Part shown: positions 51,864-60,601 of the stretch, piece after piece
Layout of the letters: the number at the start of each line of letters is the position of its first letter
Position numbering within the stretch: the first letter of the stretch is position 1
Assembly (NCBI RefSeq): GCF_000264945.2
Contig: NZ_CP013070.1
Span: 2,542,001 to 2,606,000 of the forward strand
Direction of reading: 5' to 3'
Source: Sphingobium indicum B90A
Lineage (GTDB): Bacteria > Pseudomonadota > Alphaproteobacteria > Sphingomonadales > Sphingomonadaceae
DNA: 64,000 nt
Notes under the pieces: model-generated
Database searches by the model: none
The model's input: only the letters and a program-made list of their open reading frames with translations
What the model was told of the DNA's origin: nothing
Made by a program: the position numbers and the translations under genes

Positions 51864-52085
51864 TCATTGCGCGCTGCGCAGAATCCGGAGACACCGGTCG
51901 TGCGAGAGGTTCATCGGGTTGCGCCCCTGCCCCTTCATCTCGCCATGATCATGCGGCGTCTGGAGACCCATATTGCCCTCCATCGCCCGGCAACTCTCGA
52001 CCTGCGCCGAGGTCGGCCGCGTGGTCACACAGGCGCCTAGAAGCAGCGCCGGCGTGAGGACGGCGATCAAACGCATTTTCTTCAT
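51864..52085 (-). CDS. Small secreted lipoprotein
   Basis: 73 residues. Lipobox LLLGACVTTR, then QVESCRAMEGNMGLQTPHDHGEMKGQGRNPMNLSHDRCLRIL (in parts): two further cysteines, histidines and methionines. Similar small lipoproteins follow MerR genes in sphingomonad copper islands as I recall. ATG overlaps the merR stop (ATGA). Confidence 0.7.
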   Translation of the reverse strand: MKKMRLIAVLTPALLLGACVTTRPTSAQVESCRAMEGNMGLQTPHDHGEMKGQGRNPMNLSHDRCLRILRSAQ

Positions 52086-52561
52086 GACAAAACCCCTTTC
52101 GCTCGTGGTGATCGTTCGTCCTGCGCTGCCTGATGTTTCTTGTTATGCTGCTGGTCTTTCCGCCGCGCCGTCAGGAAGGCGAGGATCGGGCAATCGGAGA
52201 CCGGCACTTCGCCCGGGCATTCGTCGGCGAGCATCCGCAGCATGTCGCGGATATCCGACAGGCGCTCGAGCCGGGCTTCGGCGTCCGCGATCTTGGCAAG
52301 CGTGATATCGAGCACGGCCTGGGCATGCGCGGTGTCCGACGCCCTGAGTGCCAGCAGCTGCCGGGCCTGTTCGAGTGTGAAACCAAGCTCCTGCGCCGAG
52401 CGGATGAAATTGACGCGCTCGAGGTCGGTCGCGTCGTAGAGCCTGTAGCCCGCTGCCGTGCGCGCGGGCTCGCGCAGCAGGCCCATCCGCTCATAATAGC
52501 GGATCGTATCCCGCCCCACGCCTGCGGCCGCGGCCAGTTCGCCGATCTTGAAATTGCCCAT
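52082..52561 (-). CDS. MerR-family heavy-metal regulator (second)
   Basis: 159 residues. HTH: KIGELAAAAGVGRDTIRYYERMGLLREPARTAAGYRLYDATDLERVNFI; coiled helix; metal loop CPGEVPVSDCPIL, with the two-Cys spacing of the CueR/HmrR/CadR group, then a long basic His-containing tail (RRKDQQHNKKHQAAQDE). An operator-promoter lies just upstream (52575-52605), so it is probably autoregulated and controls the cluster of small secreted proteins with similar operators. Confidence 0.9.
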   Translation of the reverse strand: MGNFKIGELAAAAGVGRDTIRYYERMGLLREPARTAAGYRLYDATDLERVNFIRSAQELGFTLEQARQLLALRASDTAHAQAVLDITLAKIADAEARLERLSDIRDMLRMLADECPGEVPVSDCPILAFLTARRKDQQHNKKHQAAQDERSPRAKGVLS

Positions 52562-52574
52562 GTCATCCGCTCGA

Positions 52575-52605
52575 TCATGCCGGTTGGACCATGGTCCAGG
52601 GTCAA
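52575..52605 (-). promoter_or_regulatory. MerR-type promoter-operator of the second merR
   Basis: Minus strand: -35 TTGACC (52605-52600), then CTGGACCATGGTCCAACCG as a 19-base spacer containing the perfect 14-base palindrome TGGACCATGGTCCA (52598-52585), then a weak -10 (GCATGA). The ATG is 14 bases further on, so the mRNA leader must be very short. Confidence 0.75.
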
Positions 52606-52701
52606 GCGGTTTCGCTTTGACCCCGAACGGTCTCCTCGTCGCCGGCGGCCCGCTGCCCCGACGCGTCGCAGGGCAGCCCGTGCCGCCGGGCCACCGGCTT
52701 G

Positions 52702-53058
52702 TCAGTTCTTGCGAAGCTCGACGATGTCGTGCCTGGCAGGCGTGCCGTCGGCGACGGACACGTGCGCGAAGTGATCGTCAAAGATATGGTCGATCGTCAC
52801 ATGGCCGACGAGCTGGCGGTGATAGGTCGGCGCCACGCCCTTGGACGGACCCGGATGGGTCACGACGCGATAGACCTCGAGCTTCTGGCCGACCTCGGCG
52901 CCATCGGCCTTGCCGATGCAGACGACCGTGCCGTTGCTGCCCGTGTCGACGATCGAGCCGCGCATGAACAGGCTGTGCCCGATGCCCTGGGCCATAGCGG
53001 GGACGGCAGCAAGCATCGAAATGCCGGCAAGCGCGACCATGAGAGTTTTTCTGACCAT
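52702..53058 (-). CDS. Secreted protein of unknown function in the copper cluster
   Basis: 118 residues from ATG 53058 (AGGAGGT six bases upstream). Signal peptide (LMVALAGISMLAAVPAMAQG). The mature domain looks all-beta: IVDTGSNGTVVCIGKADGAEVGQKLEVYRVV, RQLVGHVTIDHIFDDHFAHVSVADG. It contains five histidines and one cysteine. Not recognised; resembles small SH3/TolA-like barrels that recur in sphingomonad copper islands. A MerR-type dyad lies upstream at 53126-53146. Confidence 0.7.
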   Translation of the reverse strand: MVRKTLMVALAGISMLAAVPAMAQGIGHSLFMRGSIVDTGSNGTVVCIGKADGAEVGQKLEVYRVVTHPGPSKGVAPTYHRQLVGHVTIDHIFDDHFAHVSVADGTPARHDIVELRKN

Positions 53059-53125
53059 ATTCACCTCCTTGGATGGTAAGCCACCGCCCGGACTTTGCCG
53101 AGGGGAAGAGCGTCTCTTCAGGCTT

Positions 53126-53146
53126 GGGACTACGGTCCCGGGTCCA
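53126..53146 (-). promoter_or_regulatory. MerR-type dyad upstream of the secreted protein
   Basis: Minus strand reads TGGACCCGGGACCGTAGTCC (53146-53127), with arms GGGAC and GTCCC around CGTA and an upstream -35-like TGGACC. It aligns base for base with the site at 23852 (TTGACCTGGGACCATAGTCC). Confidence 0.55.
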
Positions 53147-53301
53147 GCCTCGATATACGTAGAGGCCGCAGCCGATCTTCTTCCCCGGGCCGGATCTTTA
53201 TTGACGCGGAGTTGACGGAATCAGCCGTCAGCACTTCAAAATCCGCGCGGCGCGAGACTTTGGTTGGCTGCGCCCGCGAAACCCGCTAGATATCGAGGCC
53301 C

Positions 53302-53664
53302 GTGAAACGCCTGCTCGCCCTCCTGCTCGTCATCGGAGCGCTGTCCGGTCTCTTCGGAGCCCAGATGGCGGCCGCGCACAGCGTGCCGCAGGCGGCAGGC
53401 GCGCCGCTGGCCAAGGGCATGGATGCGGACTGCATGGCGATGATGGCCAAGCAGCAGCCTGCGCCCAGCGAAAAGCCCTGCAAGGGCCTGACGCTCGATT
53501 GCATCGCCGCGATGGGGTGCGTGATCCCGCTGGTCGCAGCGGACCTGGCAGGCGGCGTTGCGCCTGCGCGTCTCTACGACGCGCCCAGCTTCTGGACGAC
53601 CGACACGATATTGACCGGCAAGGCGGTTGCGCCCGAGCCGGATCCTCCCACCAGCCTTGCCTGA
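53302..53664 (+). CDS. Small secreted Cys/Met-containing protein
   Basis: 120 residues, GTG start. Signal peptide (LLALLLVIGALSGLFGAQMAAAHS), then MDADCMAMMAKQQPAPSEKPCKGLTLDCIAAMGCVIPLVAADL, with four cysteines and several methionines, then a Pro-rich tail. Unknown family; such proteins are seen in front of cusCBA in alphaproteobacterial islands. Likely periplasmic. Confidence 0.7.
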   Translation: MKRLLALLLVIGALSGLFGAQMAAAHSVPQAAGAPLAKGMDADCMAMMAKQQPAPSEKPCKGLTLDCIAAMGCVIPLVAADLAGGVAPARLYDAPSFWTTDTILTGKAVAPEPDPPTSLA

Positions 53665-53741
53665 TTGAACGAGCACGGGCTGCGCGCATCGATCGATGCG
53701 TGCGCGCCCGGTTTCCTTCTTTTCAGTCAAAGGTTTTCGTG

Positions 53742-53999
53742 ATGATCAAACTGCTTCCGGCCGCCCTTGTGGCGGCCCTCAGTCTCGCCGCGCCTGCGCT
53801 TGCAACCGACGCGAGCCGCACGCCGCAAGGCCATTGGGAATGGCGGTCGGCGCCGCAATATGGTCCGCGGGCGACTGGCCCTGCGCGTGTCCGCATATGG
53901 GTGCCCGACAGCCGGGACATGGCCAGCTGCGATTGCGCGATGATGCAGGCAAGCGCCGCCGACTGCATGCGCGGCGCAGTCAGGTCGGACAAGGGCTAA
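53742..53999 (+). CDS. Small secreted hypothetical protein
   Basis: 85 residues from ATG 53742. Signal peptide (LLPAALVAALSLAAPALATD), then TPQGHWEWRSAPQYGPRATGPARVRIWV and a cysteine-containing end MASCDCAMMQASAADCMRG. Not recognised. Lies 60-odd bases before cusC and probably shares its transcript; Cys/Met content suggests metal binding. Confidence 0.65.
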   Translation: MIKLLPAALVAALSLAAPALATDASRTPQGHWEWRSAPQYGPRATGPARVRIWVPDSRDMASCDCAMMQASAADCMRGAVRSDKG

Positions 54000-54062
54000 A
54001 CCCGCTCCGGAGCGGCGCGTCACATCTTGGCGCGCCGCCTCTGTCATGAGGGGATGATATCC

Positions 54063-55325
54063 ATGATCATGATGCCGAGGCGCGCTGTGCGACGCCTGTT
54101 GCTCTCTATCGGTGCGACGCTTGCGAGCGCCTGGGCCGTGCCGGTGTCGGCCGGCCCGCTCACCTACGAGCAGGCAGTGAGGCTCGCTGCCGCCAACGCG
54201 CCAAGCCTCAAGGCGCGCGCGGCGGCGACAGCCGGCGCCCGCTCTTCGGCGGTCGCGGCCGATCGCCTGCCCGATCCGACGCTCGACCTGGGCCTGCAGA
54301 ACTTCCCGGTGAGCGGCCCCAATGCCGGCAGCTTCACGCGCGACGATTTCACTATGGCGACGATCGGGTTCAGCCAGACCTTCCCCAATCTCGCCAAGCG
54401 CCATGCACGCGCCGCGCGCGCCGCGGCCGATATCGGTATCGCCGAGGCGGGCGAGCTGGTCGAAGGCCGCAACGTGCGGCTCGAGACCGCCCTCGCCTGG
54501 GTCGATCTCTATTATGGAGAACGCCGGCTCCGGCAGCTCGACCTGCTCGATGCCAGCCTCGACGACCTGCAGAAGACCGTGACCGCACGCCTGGCGTCGG
54601 GCAGCGCGCGCCCGAGCCAGGCGCTCGAGCCCGACCAGCTCCGCGCCGCCATCGCCGATCGCCGCGCCGAGATGGCTGCGGTGGTGGCGCAGGCGCGGGC
54701 CCGGCTCGCGCGCTATACCGGCGACCCCGACCCGCAGGCGACGGGCGACCCGCCGATGCTCGATGTCGATCCGATCCGGCTGCGGGCCGGGATCGATGCG
54801 CTTCCCGCCCTGCGCGCGCAGGACGCGCGGATCGCAGTCGCCGAAGCGGACGTGCGTCTCGCGCGCGCCGACAAGCGCCCCGACTGGAAGGTCGGCGTCA
54901 CCTATGGCCGGCGCGATCCCATGTACGGCGACATGGCCTCGGTCGGCGTGTCGATCGACCTGCCGCTGTTCGCCGGCAAGCGCCAGAACCCCAGGATCGC
55001 TGCAAGCGAGAGCCTTGCGCAAGGGGGTCGGTTCGACCGCGAGGCGATCCGCCGCGAGCTGGTGGCGCAGCTCGACGCCGATCTCGCAGACCATGCCATG
55101 CATCTCTCCCGGTTGCGCAATGCCCGCGAGACGCTGGTGCCACTCGCCAGGCACCGCGCCGAGCTCGACCGCGACAGCTATGGCGCCGGCAAGCTCGACC
55201 TTGGCGCCGCGCTGCTCACGACGCTCGGGCTCGCGGAGGCCGAGGTCGAGGCGCTCAACCGCGAAGCCGACGTCGCGCGCGACGCGGTCCGCATCACTAT
55301 CACCTATGGGGAGGAGCGGCCATGA
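54063..55325 (+). CDS. cusC: CusC/TolC-type outer-membrane efflux protein
   Basis: 420 residues; ATG 54063 preferred, with other ATGs at 54054, 54069 and 54072. Signal sequence (LLLSIGATLASAWAVPVSAG), then the OEP repeat pattern: LTYEQAVRLAAANAPSLKARAAA, LPDPTLDLGLQNFP, LALVD-like LALETALAWVDLYYGERRLR region, and a second repeat VGVSIDLPLFAGKRQNPRIAASES. Forms the outer-membrane duct of a metal RND pump. Stop overlaps the cusB ATG. Confidence 0.92.
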   Translation: MIMMPRRAVRRLLLSIGATLASAWAVPVSAGPLTYEQAVRLAAANAPSLKARAAATAGARSSAVAADRLPDPTLDLGLQNFPVSGPNAGSFTRDDFTMATIGFSQTFPNLAKRHARAARAAADIGIAEAGELVEGRNVRLETALAWVDLYYGERRLRQLDLLDASLDDLQKTVTARLASGSARPSQALEPDQLRAAIADRRAEMAAVVAQARARLARYTGDPDPQATGDPPMLDVDPIRLRAGIDALPALRAQDARIAVAEADVRLARADKRPDWKVGVTYGRRDPMYGDMASVGVSIDLPLFAGKRQNPRIAASESLAQGGRFDREAIRRELVAQLDADLADHAMHLSRLRNARETLVPLARHRAELDRDSYGAGKLDLGAALLTTLGLAEAEVEALNREADVARDAVRITITYGEERP

Positions 55326-56812
55326 CGCTCGATAAATCCGCGCTGCGCTGGGGCGCATCGATCCTGGCTGTCGCGCTGCTGGCCGGCGGCACAGGCTATT
55401 GGGCTGGCCATCGCCAGGCACCGCAATCGGAGGCGACCACGCCCGCCGGGGCAGGCAAAGTCCTTTACTGGTACGATCCGATGTTCCCCAACCAGAAGTT
55501 CGACAAGCCCGGCAAGTCGCCCTTCATGGATATGCAGCTCGTGCCGCGATACGCGGACGGAGGAAGCGCCGGCGCGGCCCCCACGGTCGCCGTCGATCCC
55601 GCCGCGCGGCAGAGCCTGGGATTGCGGGTCGTCGCGGCGAAGATGGGCAGCCTTGCCTCGGCCCTCGAGGTCACCGGCACGATCGACTTCAACCAGCGCG
55701 ACGTCGCCGTCATCCAGGCGCGTTCGGGCGGGTTCGTGAGCCGCGTCTATGCGCGAGCGCCCGGGGACGTGGTCCGCGCCGGCGCGCCGATCGCGGACCT
55801 GCTCCTGCCCGAATGGGGCGGCGCGCAGACCGAATATCTGAGCGTCAGGCGGCTCGGCAAGCCCGACCTCACCGCGGCCGCGCGCCAGCGACTGCGGCTG
55901 ATGGGCATGTCCGACGGCCTCATCGCCAGCGTCGAGCGGAGCGGACGCCCGAACGGCGTGGTGACGATCACGACGCCGATCTCGGGCACGATCCAGACGC
56001 TCGACGCCCGTGCCGGCGTGACGCTCGCCATGGGCCAGACGCTCGCCCAGGTAAGCGGGCTCGGCACCGTCTGGCTCAATGCCGCGGTGCCCGAAGCGCG
56101 CGCGGGCGATGTCCGGGTCGGCCAGAATGCCAGCACCACGCTGGCGGGCTTCCCCGGCGAGCGCTTCGCCGGCCGGGTGATCGCGATCCTGCCGACCACG
56201 CAGGCCGACAGCCGCACGCTCACCGTGCGGATCGAGCTGCCCAACCGGGACGGCCGGTTGCGGCCGGGCATGTTCGCCAGCGTCGCGCTTGGCGGCGATG
56301 CCAAGCCGGCGCTGCTGGTGCCGAGCGAAGCGGTGATCCGCACGGGCAGGCGCACGCTCGTCATGCTGGCCGCAGGCGACGGGCGCTATCATCCCGCCGA
56401 GGTCCGCATCGGCCGCGAGGCAGGCGGCGAGACCGAGATCCTTGCCGGCCTGTCGCCCGGCGAGAACGTCGTCGTCTCGGGGCAGTTCCTGATCGATTCC
56501 GAGGCGAGCCTGTCGGGAATCGAGGCGCGGCCGATCGGCGGCGGTGCGGCATCGGCGACCATCGCCGCGCCGGCGTCGAAAGCCACGCTGTACGAGACGA
56601 CGGGCAAGATCGAGCGGATCACGGCCAATTCGGTGACGCTCAGCCACGAGCCCGTTCCCGCGCTCGACTGGCCGGCGATGACGATGACCTTCGCGCTCGC
56701 CAATCCGGGCATCGCGCGCGGCTTCAAGGCGGGTGACCGGGTCCGGTTCGGGTTCGACCGGCCCCCGGCGGGACCGACGCTGCGGCATATGGCGAAGGTG
56801 GCGGGCCAGTGA
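55322..56812 (+). CDS. cusB: CusB periplasmic adaptor with fused CusF-like domain
   Basis: 496 residues. Membrane anchor ([20 protein letters not shown]); heavy-metal-binding domain [27 protein letters not shown]; adaptor core with [36 protein letters not shown] and [18 protein letters not shown]. The C-terminal 75 residues ([32 protein letters not shown]) are a CusF-type Cu(I)/Ag(I) chaperone domain with its Trp and two Met. It hands metal to CusA. Confidence 0.94.
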   Translation: MTLDKSALRWGASILAVALLAGGTGYWAGHRQAPQSEATTPAGAGKVLYWYDPMFPNQKFDKPGKSPFMDMQLVPRYADGGSAGAAPTVAVDPAARQSLGLRVVAAKMGSLASALEVTGTIDFNQRDVAVIQARSGGFVSRVYARAPGDVVRAGAPIADLLLPEWGGAQTEYLSVRRLGKPDLTAAARQRLRLMGMSDGLIASVERSGRPNGVVTITTPISGTIQTLDARAGVTLAMGQTLAQVSGLGTVWLNAAVPEARAGDVRVGQNASTTLAGFPGERFAGRVIAILPTTQADSRTLTVRIELPNRDGRLRPGMFASVALGGDAKPALLVPSEAVIRTGRRTLVMLAAGDGRYHPAEVRIGREAGGETEILAGLSPGENVVVSGQFLIDSEASLSGIEARPIGGGAASATIAAPASKATLYETTGKIERITANSVTLSHEPVPALDWPAMTMTFALANPGIARGFKAGDRVRFGFDRPPAGPTLRHMAKVAGQ

Positions 56813-59800
56813 TCGCCCATCTCATCCGCTGGTCGGTGAGGAACCGCTTCTTCGTCGTGCTCGGCATGCTCGCGCTGGTCGGCGCGGGCCTGTGGGCGGT
56901 GCGCTCGACCCCGATCGACGCGCTGCCCGATCTTTCCGACGTGCAGGTCGTGATCCGCACTTCCTATCCGGGTCAGGCGCCGCAGATCGTCGAGAACCAG
57001 ATCACCTATCCGCTCACCACCACCATGCTGTCGGTGCCCGGCGCCAAGACGGTGCGCGGCTATAGCTTCTTCGGCGACAGCTTCGTCTATGTGATCTTCG
57101 AGGACGGCACCGATCTCTACTGGGCGCGCAGCCGCGTGCTCGAATATCTCAACCAGGTCCAGGGTCGGTTGCCGGCCAGCGCCCGCAGCGCGCTCGGGCC
57201 GGACGCGACCGGGGTCGGCTGGGTCTATGAATATGCGCTGGTCGACCGCACCGGCCGGCACGATCTCTCGCAGCTTCGCGGGTTGCAGGACTGGTTCCTG
57301 CGCTACGAGCTGAAGACCGTGACCGGCGTGGCCGAAGTCGCCAGCATCGGCGGCATGGTCAAGCAGTACCAGGTGCTGCTCGATCCGGTGAAGCTCGCGG
57401 CCTACGGCGTAACCCACGCCCAGGCAGTGCAGGCGATCAGCCAAGCCAATCAGGAAGCCGGCGGCTCGGTGCTGGAAATGGCCGAGGCCGAATATATGGT
57501 CCGCGCCTCGGGCTATCTGAAAACGCTCGACGATTTCCGGGCAATCCCGCTCAAGACTGCGGCGGGCGGCGTGCCCGTCCGGCTCGGCGATGTCGCCACG
57601 ATCCAGGTCGGCCCCGAGATGCGGCGCGGCATCGCCGAACTGAACGGCGAAGGCGAGGTCGCCGGCGGCGTCGTTATTCTTCGGTCAGGCAAGAACGCCC
57701 GTGAGACCATCGCGGCGGTCAAGGACAAGCTCGCCGATCTCAGGAAAAGCCTGCCGCCGGGCGTCGAGGTGGTCACGGTCTATGACCGCTCGCAGCTGAT
57801 CGATCGCGCGGTCGAGAACCTCACCCGCAAGCTGGTCGAGGAGTTCATCGTCGTCGCATTGGTCTGCGCCCTGTTCCTCTGGCACGTCCGCTCGGCGCTG
57901 GTCGCGATCCTGACCTTGCCGCTCGGTGTGCTGGCCGCGTTCGTCGTAATGCGGTTCCAGGGGGTGAACGCCAACATCATGTCGCTGGGCGGCATCGCCA
58001 TCGCCATCGGCGCGATGGTGGATGCGGCGGTCGTCATGATCGAGAACGCCCACAAGAGGATCGAACGCTGGGAGCAGGATCACCCGGACAGACATCTCGA
58101 TGGCGAGATGCGCTGGATCGTCGTCACCGAGGCGGCGGCCGAGGTCGGGCCGGCGCTGTTCTTCAGCCTGCTGATCATCACGCTGTCGTTCATTCCGGTC
58201 TTCACCCTGGAGGCGCAGGAAGGCCGGCTGTTCGCGCCGCTCGCCTTCACCAAGACCTATGCGATGGGCGCGGCCGCGATCCTGTCGGTGACCCTGGTGC
58301 CGATCCTGATGGGCTGGCTGATCCGGGGCCGCATTCCGGCCGAGCAGGCCAATCCGGTCAATCGCTGGCTCACCAATATCTACCGGCCCGCGATCGACTG
58401 GACGATGAAGCGGCCCAAGGCAGTGCTGCTGATCGCGGCTCTGGTGTTCGCCACCACGGCCTGGCCGCTCAGCCGGCTCGGCGGCGAGTTCATGCCCAAT
58501 CTCGACGAGGGCGACCTGCTCTACATGCCCTCGGCGCTGCCGGGCCTCTCGGCCGCCAAGGCGAGTGAGCTGCTCCAGCAGACCGACCGCCTGATCAAGA
58601 CCGTGCCCGAAGTCGAAAGCGTGTTCGGCAAGGCCGGCCGCGCCGAGACCGCGACCGATCCCGCGCCGCTCGAAATGTTCGAGACGACGATCCAATTCAA
58701 GCCCCGCGACCAGTGGCGGTCGGGCATGACGCCCGAACGCCTTGTCGACGAGCTCGATCGCCGGGTGAAGCTTCCGGGTCTCGCCAATATCTGGGTGCCG
58801 CCGATCCGCAACCGCATCGACATGCTCGCGACGGGCATCAAGAGCCCGATCGGGGTCAAGGTGTCGGGCAGTGACCTCGCCGAGCTCGACCGCATCGCGC
58901 ATGATGTCGAGACCGTGGCCAGGAGCGTGCCCGGCGTCAGCTCGGCGCTCGCCGAGCGGCTGACCGGCGGACGCTATGTCGATGTCGACATAGACCGCGC
59001 CGCCGCCGCGCGGTTCGGGCTCAACATCGCCGACGTCCAGGCCATCGTCTCCGGCGCGATCGGCGGCGAGACGATCGGCGAGACGGTCGAGGGCCTCGCC
59101 CGCTATCCGATCAGCGTGCGCTATCCGCGCGAATTGCGCGACAGCCTCGAAAGGCTGCGGGCGCTACCGATCCTGACGCCCGCGGGCCAGCAGATCACCT
59201 TGGGCACCGTGGCAAACGTCTCGATCGCCGAGGGACCGCCGATGCTCAAGACCGAGAATGCCCGGCCTTCGACCTGGGTCTACGTCGATGTGCGCGGGCG
59301 CGATCTTGCCTCGGTGGTCGGCGATCTGCAGCGTGCGGTGGCGAAACAGGTCAGGCTCTCGCCTGGGGTCAGCATCGCTTACTCTGGCCAGTTCGAATAT
59401 CTCGAGCGCGCGGTCGACCGCTTGAAGCTGGTCGTGCCCGCGACGCTGCTGATCATCTTCGTGCTGCTCTACCTCATCTTCGGCCGCTTCGACGAGGCGG
59501 CGCTGATCATGGGGACGCTGCCGTTTGCGCTGACCGGCGGCATCTGGACGCTTTATCTGCTGGGGTTCAACCAGTCGATCGCCACCGGGGTCGGGTTCAT
59601 CGCGCTCGCCGGCGTCTCCGCCGAGTTCGGGGTGGTGATGCTGATCTATCTCAAGAACGCGCTGGCCGAGCGCGGCGCACATCCGGACGCTGCCGAGGTC
59701 GAGGCCGCCGTGCGCGAAGGCGCGCTGCTGCGCGTCCGTCCCAAGGCGATGACGGTGGCGGTGATCCTGGCCGGCCTGCTGCCGATCCTGCTGGGATCAG

Positions 59801-59952
59801 GCGCGGGTTCGGAGGTCATGAGCCGGATTGCCGCGCCGATGATCGGCGGCATGCTGACCGCGCCCTTGCTCTCAATGTTCGTCCTGCCCGCCGCCTACCT
59901 GCTGTTGCGCCGGCCCAAGACCGATCCCATCCCTCAACCCGTTTCATCATGA
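56809..59952 (+). CDS. cusA: CusA heavy-metal RND efflux pump
   Basis: 1047 residues, GTG start overlapping cusB (GTGA). N-terminus [21 protein letters not shown] and [20 protein letters not shown] are typical. Metal-path methionines correspond to [19 protein letters not shown] and RIDMLATGI; proton-relay residues are in [17 protein letters not shown] (Asp), [12 protein letters not shown] (Glu) and [10 protein letters not shown] (Lys). Trimeric inner-membrane pump expelling Cu(I)/Ag(I) from the periplasm. Confidence 0.96.
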   Translation: MIAHLIRWSVRNRFFVVLGMLALVGAGLWAVRSTPIDALPDLSDVQVVIRTSYPGQAPQIVENQITYPLTTTMLSVPGAKTVRGYSFFGDSFVYVIFEDGTDLYWARSRVLEYLNQVQGRLPASARSALGPDATGVGWVYEYALVDRTGRHDLSQLRGLQDWFLRYELKTVTGVAEVASIGGMVKQYQVLLDPVKLAAYGVTHAQAVQAISQANQEAGGSVLEMAEAEYMVRASGYLKTLDDFRAIPLKTAAGGVPVRLGDVATIQVGPEMRRGIAELNGEGEVAGGVVILRSGKNARETIAAVKDKLADLRKSLPPGVEVVTVYDRSQLIDRAVENLTRKLVEEFIVVALVCALFLWHVRSALVAILTLPLGVLAAFVVMRFQGVNANIMSLGGIAIAIGAMVDAAVVMIENAHKRIERWEQDHPDRHLDGEMRWIVVTEAAAEVGPALFFSLLIITLSFIPVFTLEAQEGRLFAPLAFTKTYAMGAAAILSVTLVPILMGWLIRGRIPAEQANPVNRWLTNIYRPAIDWTMKRPKAVLLIAALVFATTAWPLSRLGGEFMPNLDEGDLLYMPSALPGLSAAKASELLQQTDRLIKTVPEVESVFGKAGRAETATDPAPLEMFETTIQFKPRDQWRSGMTPERLVDELDRRVKLPGLANIWVPPIRNRIDMLATGIKSPIGVKVSGSDLAELDRIAHDVETVARSVPGVSSALAERLTGGRYVDVDIDRAAAARFGLNIADVQAIVSGAIGGETIGETVEGLARYPISVRYPRELRDSLERLRALPILTPAGQQITLGTVANVSIAEGPPMLKTENARPSTWVYVDVRGRDLASVVGDLQRAVAKQVRLSPGVSIAYSGQFEYLERAVDRLKLVVPATLLIIFVLLYLIFGRFDEAALIMGTLPFALTGGIWTLYLLGFNQSIATGVGFIALAGVSAEFGVVMLIYLKNALAERGAHPDAAEVEAAVREGALLRVRPKAMTVAVILAGLLPILLGSGAGSEVMSRIAAPMIGGMLTAPLLSMFVLPAAYLLLRRPKTDPIPQPVSS

Positions 59953-59963
59953 AGGAGAAGACG

Positions 59964-60353
59964 ATGAACCATGCACGACTGACCATTGCCCTCGGCCTCG
60001 CCGCCCTGACTGCCGCGTGCGGCAAGAAGGCGGAGGCCCCCGTTGCGACTGAGACCAACGAGGCGGCGCCCGCCGCGACCATGAGCGGCGACATGGGCAA
60101 CATGTCGATGGCGCCTGACGCGAACGCCGCGATCAAGGCCAAGGGCCATGGCACCGTCACCGCGATCGACAAGGCGGCAGGCACGATCACGCTCGATCAT
60201 GGTCCGATCCCGGAGGCCAAGTGGCCCGCGATGACGATGGCGTTCAAGGCCGCGCCGTCGATCACCGATGCGGTCAAGGTCGGCGACAAGGTCGATTTCG
60301 ACCTCTCGCTCAAGGGCAGCGATGGCGAGGTCACCGCGATCGCAAAGCAGTGA
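59964..60353 (+). CDS. cusF: CusF periplasmic copper chaperone
   Basis: 129 residues from ATG 59964 (AAGGAG seven bases upstream). Lipoprotein-type signal (LGLAALTAACGKK). CusF barrel: HGTVTAIDKAAGTITLDHGPIPEAKWPAMTMAF, with the His, Trp and two Met that hold Cu(I). Homologous to the C-terminal domain of the CusB encoded in the same operon; the lipobox suggests membrane tethering, unlike E. coli CusF. Confidence 0.94.
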   Translation: MNHARLTIALGLAALTAACGKKAEAPVATETNEAAPAATMSGDMGNMSMAPDANAAIKAKGHGTVTAIDKAAGTITLDHGPIPEAKWPAMTMAFKAAPSITDAVKVGDKVDFDLSLKGSDGEVTAIAKQ

Positions 60354-60601
60354 TCCGCTAAGTTCGACCGGAAAAAGCTGGTTGCGGCGCCGCTCCCGGG
60401 CGGCGACGCCCGTGCCGGCCGTCTGCCTGGCTGTGCGCCCGGTCGACGGTTGCGACCGGCAACGCCCAATGCCAGCGGCGTTTCCCTGCGCGATCACCGA
60501 CAATTTGAGCACGCTTCGCGGATCGCACATTGAACGTGCAAGCCGCCCTTGCTCGCGATAGCCTGAACGGCAAGGAGCCCAGTTTAGATGACCCAGCCAG
60601 T

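Noticed and set aside
53727..56788. Two long minus-strand open frames over cusC and cusB
   Set aside because: Shadows of well-supported cus genes; sequence composition is that of antisense GC-rich DNA.
60384..60405. GC-rich stem after cusF as a terminator
   Set aside because: Only a 6-base stem and no T-run; too weak to annotate.
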